A stretch of DNA of 64,000 nt from Parietaria judaica (Eukaryota > Streptophyta > Magnoliopsida > Rosales > Urticaceae). Under the pieces are notes generated by a model. That model was not told the DNA's origin and did no database searches. It saw only the letters and a program-made list of their open reading frames with translations. Both the position numbers and the translations under genes were made by a program. The DNA lies in assembly GCA_954871525.1 (NCBI GenBank), contig OX940866.1, forward strand, positions 10,687,001 through 10,751,000, read 5' to 3'. Shown in pieces: positions 35,155 through 45,989 of the stretch (within the stretch, counting starts at the first letter, position 1; every line of letters begins with the position of its first letter).

Positions 35155-35512
35155 CGAAAGTCATATTAGCCGCGGCAAACCATAATATGCCGCGGCTAAA
35201 TCTGGCTGAAAATCAACCCGTGGGCTCTGTAATATTTTGAAAGAGGTTTAGCCGCGGCGAACTATAAATCGCCGCGGCTGGTGAGACGACGAAACTTTTT
35301 AGTGTCGTTGGATAGGATCCGCCGCGGCAAATTTTTTTTTGCCGCGGCTAATACTGGATGAAAATCAACCCGTAGCCTCTGTAAGATTTTGAGACAGGTT
35401 TAGCCGCGGCGAACTATAAATCGCCGCGGCTGGTGATACGACGACACTGTTTTGTGTCGTTGGATAGAATCCGCCGCGGCTATTAATACCTTGCCGCGGC
35501 GGATGCCGCAGA
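35155..35512 (+). repeat. Internal repeat array between genes A and B
   Basis: About ten GCCGCGGC palindromes are arranged in two related half-arrays of about 190 bp (GGTTTAGCCGCGGCGAACTATAAATCG occurs at both 35248 and 35397). ACGACAC/GTGTCGTTGGAT pairs occur as in the element's ends. Confidence 0.8.
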
Positions 35513-35710
35513 TCTGAGTTTTTAAAATACGAACCTATTATTATTTTCCTTCACTTTTTTCTCTATACTCTCCTCATACTCTATCTACTTCACACTTAGT
35601 CAACTTAGGCGACTTGGTTGAAGGATTTCAACTTTGTATTCGCGGTTTGTCTACGGGAAGGAAAGGTATTATTTCTCAAAATTACAGATCTTGTTAAGTA
35701 GATTTGCATT

Positions 35711-38700
35711 ATGGCTTCTAGAGAATGGATGAAGGAAAATAGATTGAGCGATGCTTACCGACGAGGTGTTCAAGAGTTTTTGGATGTTGTTACATTAAAT
35801 TGTAGAAAAGGAGAATTGATTCGGTGTCCTTGTCTTATATGTGGAAATTTAGTTTCAAAATCGATGGAGGATGTCGAATCGCATTTATTTGCGTTTGGTA
35901 TAATGAGTTCATATGATCATTGGTACTTTCACGGGGAAAAAATTCGTGGTAGAAGAGTTGATGATTATGTACACGAACAAGACGTCGAAGAGGATGATGT
36001 GAATGGTATGTTGAATCGCGCCGAAGAGGATTATGTGGGACAACCGGAATTATTTGAGTCGATGGTGGGTGATTTTGAAGCTCCTTTGTTTGATGGGTGT
36101 AAGCGTTCGAAAATAGGGTTCTTGGTGACTTTATTTCATTTAAAGGCGGCAGGAGCTTGGTCAAATACTAGCTTTACGCTATTGTTGGAAGCTCTTCGGG
36201 ATGTGCTTCCGGAGGGAAATAGAGTGCCATTATCCATGTATGACGCAAAGAAGACGTTGGGGTTGTTAGGTCTTATGTTCGATAAGCTTCATGCATGTCC
36301 TAAGGATTGCGTACTGTATAGGAATGAGCATGAATGTTTAATGGAATGTCCGGTGTGCGGTGAGTCAAGGTGGAAGATAGGGAACAACCCTCATGACGGT
36401 GTGAAAGGGGTTCCGCAAAAAGTATTATGGTACATCCCCCCGTTGACGCGCTTTAAACGCATGTTTAACAACCCCACTCACGCCAAGAACATGATTTGGC
36501 ACTCAAAAAACCGCAGTAAGGATGGCGTTATAAGACACCCCGTTGATGCTGCACAGTGGAAATCTTTTGACGCCCATCATCCGGAATTCAGCGCAGATCA
36601 CAGGAATTTGCGTCTCTGTTTGGCCACCGATGGGATGAATCCATTTGGTAACATGAGTAGTCGATATAGTGTTTGGCCAGTAATACTCATCAACTACAAC
36701 CTCCCTCCGAAATTGTGTATGAAGCGTAAGTTCTTAATGTTGACGCTTTTAATCTCGGGACCGAGCCAACCGGGAAATGACATTGATGTCTACTTGGCAC
36801 CATTGATCGACGATTTGAAGATTATGTGGGAGGAAGGAATGATGATCATGGATGCGCACCTTCAAGAATAGTTCAGATTGAAAACAATGCTAATGTGGAC
36901 AATCAACGACTTCCCGGCGTACGGGAACTTGTCAGGTTACTCAGTTAAATGCAAAATTGGTTGTCCTGTTTGCATAAAAGATACATGTTCGACCCGGTTG
37001 AAGCATGGGAAAAAGACAGTTTTTCTAGATCATCGGAGATTTTTACCGTTAAATCACCCGTACAGGAAGAATGCGAAGAAGTTTAATGGACATCAAGAAT
37101 TTCGAAGACCTCCAAGAATTTTAAACGGCGAAGATGTCTATAAGTTGATTTGCGAAGACACTTATCCGGTGCTCGGAAAAAGAAAAATTAGGGGTAAGAA
37201 AAAGTCGTATGAAGATAGACTGTTCAAGAAAGTATCAATTTTATATGAACTCCCGTACTGGAAGTCGCATTATGTTCGTCATTGTTTGGACGTTATGCAC
37301 ATTGAAAAAAATGTATGTGAGGCAATTGTCGGTACTTTGCTTGATGATCCAAATAAAACAAAGGACGGGAAGAAAGCTCGAGAAGATCTCGTTGAATTGG
37401 GTATAAGACCGATTTTGCATCCCGAGACTCAAGGAAAAAAGACATTTTTACCACCGGCTGTGCACACGTTATCTCGAGCGGAACGAAGGAAGTTTTGTGA
37501 ATGGCTTGCGGCCGTAAAAGTTCCCGAAGGTCATTCGTCAAACTACAAGAGGTTTGTATCTATGAAGGATTTGAGACTTATCGGAATGAAGACTCACGAT
37601 TGTCATATGTTGCTTCAACAAATACTTCCTCTTGCTTTGCGAGGTTTTTTGTCAAAGGAAGTTCGATATGCCATTTCCAAGTTTTGTGAGTTTTTCAACA
37701 AAATTTGTGCCAAAACACTTAAGATATTGGAACTCGACGAGATACAGGCGGACTTGGTTAAAACCCTATGCATGCTCGAGACGTTCTTTCCACCCTCATT
37801 TTTCGACATCATGATTCACTTAACTGTTCATCTAGTACGCGAAGTGAAGTTTTGTGGACCTATATTTTTACGGTGGATGTATCCAATTGAGCGATATATG
37901 AAAGTCTTGAAAGGGTATGTGAAGAATTACAATCGGCCAGAAGGGAGCATTGTCGAGTGTTACATGGCGGAGGAGTCGGTTGAGTTTTGTGCTGAGCATT
38001 GCGCGAAGGCTCCGCCAATTGGGGCGCCTAAACTCGCCGTTGCGGAATCAAAAGGCTTATCCTCAGGTAATAATTTGATATATTATAATTTCATTTATAA
38101 TTAATAATAAGTATGATGTTTTAATGCGCAGGAAATCCTTCAACTGTCAACCGAAAAGAATGGGAGCAAGCCGTTCTATATGTATTGAACAATTCACCCG
38201 GTATGGAGCCCTTTATTGATGTGCATGTGAATGAGTTGAGGCGTATTTATCCAAAAAAGTCAAAAAATGAAAAATGGCTACAAGAAGAGCACAACCGTAC
38301 GTTTCCAATGTGGTTCGATGGATATTTATATCCAAGAAGAAAGCATTATGATGAGTCCCTATTGAAGATCTCTGGTGGCCCTTCACAAGTAATAATCAGG
38401 TACACATCGTGGTACGTTAACAGGTACACGTTTTACACAAGGGAAGGAGACGAAAAACACCCCGTGCAAAACAGTGGTGTTACATTATTTGCGTAAGGAA
38501 TGCATGTTGCGTCGGCCAAGGATAAGAATCCAGTACAAGCTATTATGAGCTACTACGGCTATGTAGAAGATATTTGGGAGCTAGATTATTGTGGTTCGCG
38601 AGTTGCATTGTTTAAGTGCAAATGGGCGGACAACAACTACGTAAAAGTCGACGATGACGGAGTTACAGTTGTTGACTTTAGACGAGTGGGCTACGCTAAC

Positions 38701-38952
38701 GATTCATTTATAATGGCATCCCAAGCAAATCAAGTGTTTTATGTCTCGGACCCGATTGATCCAGAATTATCTCTCGTCGTGCATGTGAAGGCGAAAAACG
38801 TAGAAGAATATTTCGACGAAGAAGCCGTAGACATCACAACCATCGCACCATTTTCGAAGAAGTTACCGAGCATTGATGAGGTTGAGAACTTTGATGATGA
38901 TGACGTTTCCAAGTTGCGACGTATAGATATCCCGTCAACAAAAATTGAATAA
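35711..38952 (+). pseudogene. TNP2: CACTA gene B: TNP2-type transposase with two in-frame stops
   Basis: Exon 1 is 35711-38066 and exon 2 is 38132-38952; they join in phase, giving about 1058 codons. An N-terminal Transpos_assoc domain (MASREWMKENRLSDAYRRG, CPCLICGN) comes first. The TNP2 core follows (LYRNEHECLMECPVCGESRWK, LRLCLATDGMNPFGNMSS), then DUF4218 (HLTVHLVREVKFCGP, ERYMKVLKGYVKN) and DUF4216 (WELDYCGSRVALFKCKWAD). The transposase cuts and rejoins the element at its ends. TAG at 36869-36871 and TAA at 38494-38496 interrupt an otherwise continuous frame. Confidence 0.9.
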
Positions 38953-39100
38953 AATAATAATAAGTTTTTATGAGTACTTATTTTATGTTTAAACATTTGT
39001 TATTATTTCATAATATAATTTCTTAATGTGATTTTAGTTATAATGTGAGACATTTTTTAATTTTTTTAACGAGTAAAATATTGAAAACCCGTAGCATGTG

Positions 39101-39574
39101 CTAGGGCTGTAATTAAAACCCGGAATCCGGTTTTAAATCCGCATCCGCACCCGCATCCGATTTTAAAATCCGAATCCGAATCCGAATCCGAAATCCGGAT
39201 ACGGATATCCGGATCCGGATTTAAAATCGAATTCGGATAAGGGTTTTGGTATTTAAAAATCCGGATCCGGTTTAAAACCCGGATTATTTTAATATTTTAA
39301 TTATTTTATTTTATTTTTTTATGTTGCTAATTAGATTTGTTCGGTTTTTTGGACAACGGGAAATATATGTAGACTTGTACGGGTTTTTTAGTGGTTAAAA
39401 TTAACTTTTTATCTTTTTTTTTTAATAAATAAAAACCGGATCCGGATATTCGGATAATATCCGGATCCGGTTTTAAAACTGGATTCGGATACCGGATCCG
39501 GATCCGGATATCTATTTTCGGATCCGGATTCGGATAGTTCCGAAAAACCGGATATCCGTTCCGGTTACACCCCT
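39101..39574. mobile_element. hAT-type MITE, 474 bp
   Basis: A perfect 8-bp TSD agcatgtg stands at 39093-39100 and 39575-39582. The ends are CTAGGGCTGTAA on the left and, reverse-complemented, AGGGGTGTAA on the right, imperfect but hAT-like. The body is made of CCGGATCCGGAT/ATCCG inverted words, strongly self-complementary. No coding sequence is present. It inserted into the CACTA element next to a repeat array. Confidence 0.85.
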
Positions 39575-39589
39575 AGCATGTGCAATATT

Positions 39590-39725
39590 TTTGCGATATG
39601 CGCCGCGGCTAAATATTCTTCGCCGCGGAAAAGTTGTGTTCCAACGACACTTTTTAGTGTCGTTGGAATTATTAGCCGCGGCTTTAGAAAATTCGCCGCG
39701 GCATTAGAAAATTCGACGCGGGATA
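39590..39725 (+). repeat. Internal repeat array after gene B
   Basis: Three intact and two damaged GCCGCGG motifs flank an ACGACAC/GTGTCGTTGG pair. The array resembles the outer subterminal regions. Confidence 0.7.
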
Positions 39726-39824
39726 TTGCACATATCCAATTTTTATAGACGATGTCAATCATTATAATAGTAAGAAAAAAAATAAGTTTTTTACTATTAT
39801 ATTATAATAATAAGAATTTATAAG

Positions 39825-39965
39825 CATTTATTATTAAATGTGAAAACACATTTCTCGATATAATTATTGATATCATCAATGCTCGATATTAAATGTGAAA
39901 ACACATTTAAGCTTTTTAATATTAAATGTGAAAACACATTTCTCGATAATATTATAATAATAAGA
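39825..39965. repeat. Three copies of a hairpin repeat
   Basis: ATTAAATGTGAAAACACATTT occurs three times. AAATGTG and CACATTT pair around an A4 loop. Copies are followed by CTCGATA in two of the three cases. Confidence 0.75.
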
Positions 39966-40012
39966 ATTTATAAGATTTTTAGTAATATATGAATTTAATA
40001 ATAAGTTGGCTA

Positions 40013-40060
40013 CCCTAACCCTAAACCCTAAACCCTCAACCCTAAACCATAAACCCTAAA
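40013..40060 (+). repeat. Short interstitial telomere-like repeat
   Basis: About six imperfect CCCTAAA units, the plant telomere motif, are found. It is too short and too degenerate to be a chromosome end. Confidence 0.7.
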
Positions 40061-40329
40061 TGCATTAGTTGGTGTTATCAACTTAAGCGAACCATAAAAA
40101 AAAAAACCTACAAATATAGAGATATTCTTCATCGAAAACTATAGAATATGTTTTCAATGAGCTCGAGGTAACATATATTGTGTAATAATTAAAACGTATA
40201 TTAATTAATTTTTTAAACTATTTTATCAAATATAATATAGTATAATTTAATAATAATAATCTAATCTAAGAGTGATAAAATAGATTTTATATTTTTTCGA
40301 AGTGTAAAAGATCGGAAAAAAATAATAAA

Positions 40330-40835
40330 TCGTTATACGCCGCGGCATATATTTTTAAGCCAGGGCGCGTCATGGATTTGAAGCACTACCCGCCGCGGCC
40401 AATATTGGATTGCCGCGGCTAGGTTGTTCGACGACACATAAATGTGTCGTCAGAACATTACTCGCCGCGGCTAACCAGAACACGCCGCGGCGGGTTCTGC
40501 ACCAAAGTAACCCGTGGCCACGGATTGAATTTTATGTATCCCACGCCGCAACAAATATTGGCTTGCCGCGGCTAGGTTGTTCCACGACACATAAATGTGT
40601 CGTCAGAACATTACTCGCCGCGGCTAACAACCACACGCCGCGGCGGGTTCTGCACCAAAGAAACCATTAGCCACGGGTTGGATTTTATGTATACCGCGCC
40701 GCGGCAAATATTGGCTTGCCGCGGCTAGGTTGTTCGACGAGACATAAATGTGTCGTCAGAACATTACTCGCCGCAGCGAATTTAAGTTCGCCGCGGCGAG
40801 AGTCGGGCTTCTGCACGACGTATAGTGTCTTGTGT
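40330..40835 (+). repeat. Internal repeat array before gene C, with 153-bp tandem units
   Basis: TTGCCGCGGCTAGGTTGTTC starts at about 40410, 40563 and 40716, giving a 153-bp period. Each unit holds three GCCGCGGC-type motifs and an ACGACACATAAATGTGTCGT hairpin. It leads straight into the 5' end of gene C. Confidence 0.82.
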
Positions 40836-41098
40836 CGTCGAAATCTCAAATTTTCGATTTCTTTTCATCTTTAATCAGATTCCCTCCATTTTTCTCTCTC
40901 ATTTCAGCCTTTCCCTCCTTTTTTTCTTCACTTCTCACTTTAGTCTCTTCTCTCTTTCTCTCATCCTCTTTACCCTCCTTCCCTCTATTTCTCTAGACGA
41001 TGCCGTCGCCGTCGCCGTCGCCGTGGAGGAGAACGCGAGCCACCAACTAGTCTACTCTCTTGAACAAGGTTAGAATGCGAGTCCTAAATTGATATTAC

Positions 41099-41510
41099 AT
41101 TTTTCATGTATTTTTGTGTTAAAATAGTATTGTTTATAGTTTATGAGATGATATTTTGTTGATATAGAGAATATTTCTTAGTGGGTTAATGAATTTGTTG
41201 TTGCTTTTTTGTTTTTGTTGATTCTTGTTATGGTTTGTTGTTGTTGGGTTTATAATTAATTTGATGATTTGTTTTGTTGTTGTTGGTCATGGGTTTAGGA
41301 ATACTTGCTTTTTCATGTATTTTTGTGTTAAAATAGTATTGTTTATAGTTTATGAGATGATATTTTGATGATATAGAGAATATTTCTTAGTGGGTTAATG
41401 AATTTGTTGTTGCTTTTTTGTTTTTGTTGATTCTTGTTATGGTTTGTTGTTGTTGGGTTTATAATTAATTTGATGATTTGTTTTGTTGTTGTTGGTCATG
41501 GGTTTAGGAA
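41099..41510 (+). repeat. 209-bp tandem duplication in the 5' UTR intron of gene C
   Basis: TTTTTCATGTATTTTTGTG at 41100 recurs at 41309. The near-perfect units end GGTCATGGGTTTAGGAATACTTGCT, so the duplication created two candidate splice acceptors (41298 and 41507). Confidence 0.85.
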
Positions 41511-41526
41511 TACTTGCTATTTCACT

Positions 41527-44303
41527 ATGTCGAAACGAGATGAATCACCCGAACGTAAGATGTCGGATCGAGAATCTTCACCCGAACATGAAGAAACTAG
41601 GCTATCACCCGGTTAGTTCATATTTATTTGCATTGATAATTGTTGTATTCGTCTAGTTTCTAAGATTGAGTTAATTATATTAGGCGAGGAAGAAACAAAA
41701 CAAAGAAGAGATCTAAAAGCTCAAGGAAGAAGAAAAGTGACTCTATTAAAAAGAGTCACTCTATCAAAGCATAAGGGGGAAAAAATTCGTGTTAATTTTG
41801 ATGAGAAAGAACAACCGGAAGATAAGGAAGGTGATCTTTTAGGTAGTTGGATTGGTGTGTGTGCTCGGGAATTCGCTCCAATAACTATAATCGATTGGAG
41901 AGATAAAAAACATGCTAAGGTGAAATAACGGATATGGAATGAAATCGAGCAAGCATTCGTTGTTCCACCATGGTTCAAGGGAAAATTTTTGTCAAGTGCA
42001 TCGAATGCGGCAAGACAATTCCGGTACGATCTCGGTACCCTATTCAAGAAAGATGGCACGGATAAAAAAATTTATAATCGACCGGATATTGTTGAGAAGT
42101 ATTACACGAGCATCACGGCCGAAGTGTGGAAGGAGTTGGTGAATATTAGATTAAGCAAAAGGTTCGCTAAACTCTCGAAGCAAAATAAAACTCATAGAGA
42201 GCAAGTAGAATACCTTGCACATACGGGCCGAAACGGATATCGGAAGATTGATCAAAAAATTGTAAGGGTTCTAATTTTGTACTTTTAATCTTACTTTATT
42301 GCCAAACATTGAATAACATATTTATTTTGTTTCATAGCATGCCGAAAGTGGAGAATGGGCCACCCATTCCACACTTTGGTGCGTCACGAGAAAGAACCCC
42401 GACGGTTCATTAAAGGACCCACCTTTGGAGCCAATAATTGAGAAAATAGTAAGTACTTAGTAGTTTTGATTCTTTTTATTTATATTAAATGAAGTTTGAT
42501 TCTCTTATCATCGTTGTTTAATTGTTAGGACAAATATTTCACGCAAGAAGAAAATGGCGAGTTCGAATCCGATGAGGAGGTCGACGTGTTGACAAGAGCG
42601 TTGGGAAAGAAAGACCATCCCGGACGGGTTCGGGGACAATCGAAATACGTCACAAAGCGAGCATATCACCGAGCATCCAACTCAATGCCGAATCCCGTCG
42701 TCAAAAACCTCCAAGCGCAAATAGAAGAAATGAAAGCGGAAAATGCGGCGAAAATGCTAAAATGGAAGAATGGAAGTCACAAATGGAAGCTTTCATGAAA
42801 CAAACAATGTCTCGAAATTTTAAAGGGAGTAATGATGCTTGCTCCCGTGGCGGCACTCCGGTTAGTCAACCTCTTGCTCCGGTTAATCAACCTCTCGCTC
42901 CGGTTAGTTCGGCGAAAAAGACTAAGCCCGTACAGGTCGAAAATGAAAGCGGTGTTGGCCAAAGGGGATCGAGGGATGTACGACCGGCGACGTCTCATCC
43001 AAGGACGCCGGTTTCCGGGGATGGTGGCGTCGGATGTCTTCTCTTCGACGATACTTTTCAGGACCATGTCGCAACGGGGAGGGCATATTACCTTTGTAGC
43101 CCGAGCGAGGAACCTTTTCTCAATAACGAGTCCGCGTCGGCTTATACTTGGGTGTTAATTGAAGTGGTAACTTGTCCGGTCCGTCAATGGCCTCTCCAAA
43201 AGGAAACCCAATGTTTGGAATATCTCGATGACGCGGTCGGGCACATTGTGCCTTGGTTGACATCTTTAGTCAAGAAGATTGGTTCCGAAGGTAGTCCAAC
43301 TCTCAAATCCAAGCCAAATGAGGTTGCCAAAATTGCGGAAGACGAAAAAAAGATTAAGTTGGCGTCCGTTGTCCCGGAATTGAGATCGTTGGCCGATTAT
43401 GGCAACAATTATATGCTTGCAAAGGACATCGTATTGAAAGTTAATGATACAACTTGGATAAGTTTCGATGATGTACGAGAGTTTATATTGCTTGAGGACG
43501 TGTGTGTGCATTGGCTATTGATTTGTCAAAGGTATGTTTTCTATTTTTCGCCTACTTATTTCCTAAAGATTTGAAAATATGGATAATTTGTTCTAGTTGT
43601 ACTTATAGTATGTTAATTTGTATATATTTGTAGTTATTTATTACAAACATACATGCTAAAAAGTGATAAGAAGGACTTGTACGGTTTCATTCCGCCGTAT
43701 AACGATTTGAACTACAACCGTCACGCCGAAAAAGAAAGGAGGACAAACGAATTGAATGAGGACGTGGTTGTTTGCTTCAACAATATAAAAAAATGCAAGA
43801 GAGACAAATTGTGGTTGATGCCATACAATAGTCACAATCATTGGACTCTCCTCGTGTATAATCCTTGGCGCAATAGTGTGATCGTATTCGATTCACTTAA
43901 AAGTTCAAGAGGTTTGAATCCGCATTTAACCGAGTTTTTTGAAGAGTAAGTTCTTTTTTCAATATTGAATTATGTTTTATTATTATTGATGTTTCAAATA
44001 AAAAATTCCGTATATTTAACTTTTAACTTTTTTTGTAGGCTAGGGAAAAAGTTCAAGTTACACCATTCAACCGGCATGAATTTGTACTCGGCGGTTAAAG
44101 TGACGATTTCAAAAACATGTCCGAAACAACCGGGAAATCAGGAGTGCGGATATTTCGTCATGAGGTTCATGCACGACATCGTCATCAAGGATACTTCGTA
44201 TGTTGATAAAAAATATATATATAGTTCAAAAGAGATAGATTTTCTTAGAGTTAGATTAGGTTTATTATTTCTTCAAAAATATTCTAAGTATGATGAAGAA
44301 TAG
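41527..44303 (+). pseudogene. CACTA gene C: Transposase_24 fused to an Ulp1-type C48 protease
   Basis: Six exons are read: 41527-41611, 41684-42261, 42338-42448, 42529-43531, 43634-43945 and 44039-44303, all with GT-AG introns. With one extra A in the A4 run at 42758-42761 the phases agree to the final TAG (785 codons). The N-terminal half matches Transposase_24 (Ptta/En/Spm): FVVPPWFKGKFLSSAS, HYR-free FAKLSKQNKTHREQ, WATHSTLW. The C-terminal half has the Ulp1 triad: His in NHWTLLVYN, Asp in IVFDSLKS, and Gln/Cys in PGNQECGYFVMRFM. Ulp1 enzymes cleave SUMO-like tags. The lesions are TAA at 41926-41928 and the frameshift. TE-borne Ulp1 domains are known in plants; their role is unclear. Confidence 0.82.
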
Positions 44304-44489
44304 AATACATTCTTAGGTATATGGACACCGGTTCTATTTGTAATTATGAACGATACTTTTTGTAGGTACGGAAGTATATTTTGTATAAATCGGTTAATTT
44401 TGTAATTTATTTTATAAAATATATATTATTTATAGGGGATACAAAGCATCCGGGCGATATTTTCGCCCGGTTTTTTTAATTTTATATGG

Positions 44490-44955
44490 GCATATTCGAC
44501 GACGCATGAAAAACCATCGTGGGAAGTGCAATATTTTGGCCATCGGGCTGCAAATAGCCGCGGCAAACATAAATGTGCCGCGGCGTGTTTTAATCCAACA
44601 ACGCATAAAAGTGTCGTCGGAATGAAACCTGCCGCGGCGCACAAAAAGACGCCGCGGCGCACATTTAATAGGGGAGATTAATTATGGGTGTGTGTGTATA
44701 ATCGCCGCGGCTAAGATAAATTCGCCGCGGCTGATTATGTTCCGACGACACTTACTCTGTGTCGTTGGACAAAGTTCGCCACGGCGCGTTTTTATTTGCC
44801 GCGGCGAACTATCGATCCGACGACACTTAACAAGTGTCGTCGGACCCATATTTCGACGACGTAAGTTTTTCCATCGTCGGATATCCAACGACGGTGGATC
44901 CGACGACACATAATAAGTGTAGTCGGATCTTCCGACTACACTTTTTAAGTGTAGT
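44490..44955 (+). repeat. Right subterminal repeat array of the CACTA element
   Basis: Seven or so GCCGCGGC motifs are followed by several CGACGACAC/GTGTCGTCGG pairs and GACTACACTTTTTAAGTGTAGTC near the terminus. The motif set matches the left end. Confidence 0.8.
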
Positions 44956-44975
44956 CGTATCCCTTATTTGTAGTA

Positions 44976-44976
<1 letters not shown>

Positions 44977-45030
<54 letters not shown>
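44977..45030. repeat. (TA)n microsatellite
   Basis: About 27 TA units directly abut the CACTA right end. Confidence 0.95.
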
Positions 45031-45031
<1 letters not shown>

Positions 45032-45989
45032 TTAAAGAGATATAAAGAATACATGTGGGTGAGTGATACAGCCAGGGAGTTCAAGACCAAGTCCTTTATT
45101 CAATTAGAGTCTTTATTTTAATTGTCGTTATTTAATTGAGTATTTAGGATAGTTAATTTGAGTTTTTCATTTCGATTATGTCGTTTAGAGTTTAGTTGTG
45201 TCGTTAAGTTATTTTAAAAGGTCGTTACGTTATTTAATAGGTAAGTTATTTATGTTTAAACTTTAAGGTTTAATTAGTTCAGGCCTGGTCCGGCCCATTA
45301 AGCTGTAATGTTTGCTCTATTTAAGAGAGTGTAAGCATTCAAAAACTTAATCTCTCAGAGATTGGGTTTCTGAGTGTTAGGCCGGTATTTTCAATAATTT
45401 CATTTCGAGTTATTGATCTTTCGGGTACGTATTAAGTGAGAATAAAAATGAGAGGAAATGAATTTGATATCTAAATAAGTGTTAAATTTGAATATGACCA
45501 ATATATGTGGTTTAAAAAGAAGAAGAAAAAATTCACTTAATATAGATCAAAATATGTTTCTTTCATGTATTATTTTTTTGAACGAGGGTGACGCTATTGG
45601 TGAAAGTTATAATGCGCTCTCACATTACTTTATATATTCAATGTGTAGTACTATTTGCCAAGTTTACACATGCAAATGGGCCGGGGGCACACATTTTCGT
45701 CCTATGGAGTTTAAATTTGTGACCTCTCAAGAGGTATGTAGTGGAGGTACCATTAGGCCAAACAAGCTTTGTTATGTTTCTTTTATATGAAAAAGTCTAT
45801 TAAATCCAAATAGAAACACATTATAAACCAATGGATTATAATTGAATTGACAAAGCATAACCGTCCTTATGAAAAGGCAAAACGGTTGATTATCGTTTTT
45901 ATAATATTACATTCGTATGGTTCTACAAAACATTATTATGAACGTAACAAAAAAAAACAAAAAAACTGTCGCGTGGGCTAGGAAGAAGA
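45031..45989. other. Intergenic; possible LTR fragment
   Basis: 45280-45440 has CTCTATTTAAGAGAG (TATA-like) and a TTTCGAGTTATTGATCTTTCGGG tail that recalls the R/U5 part of plant LTRs, but no paired LTR is found. The rest is AT-rich without a credible gene. Confidence 0.35.

Larger units (their letters stand above)
32498..44978 (+). mobile_element. CACTA (En/Spm) DNA transposon, about 12.5 kb, three genes
   Basis: The ends are TACTACGGAAG... on the left and, on the minus strand, TACTACTACAAATAAGGG on the right; CACTAC would be expected, so the terminal C appears lost on both sides and edges are approximate. Both subterminal regions are dense in GCCGCGGC palindromes and CGACGACAC/GTGTCGTCG hairpins. 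Inside are three plus-strand genes: a Transposase_32-like gene, TNP2, and a Transposase_24/Ulp1 gene. More repeat arrays lie between them. Each of the last two genes has one or two lesions, so the copy is probably inactive. It could be a composite of nested relatives rather than one element. Confidence 0.7.

Noticed and set aside
40013..40060. Telomere repeats as a chromosome end
   Set aside because: Only about six imperfect units inside a transposon; CCCTAAA-like words are common in plant 5' regions.
32510..40835. CRISPR-like reading of the regularly spaced GCCGCGGC motifs
   Set aside because: Motifs are 8-bp palindromes with uneven spacing in a plant transposon; no repeat-spacer structure or cas gene.
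44682..45121. Frames crossing the CACTA right end and TA microsatellite
   Set aside because: Translations consist of repeat-array codons and Ile-Tyr runs from (TA)n.
45479..45790. 103-aa plus-strand frame
   Set aside because: AT-rich chance frame with no family resemblance; no promoter or splice logic.
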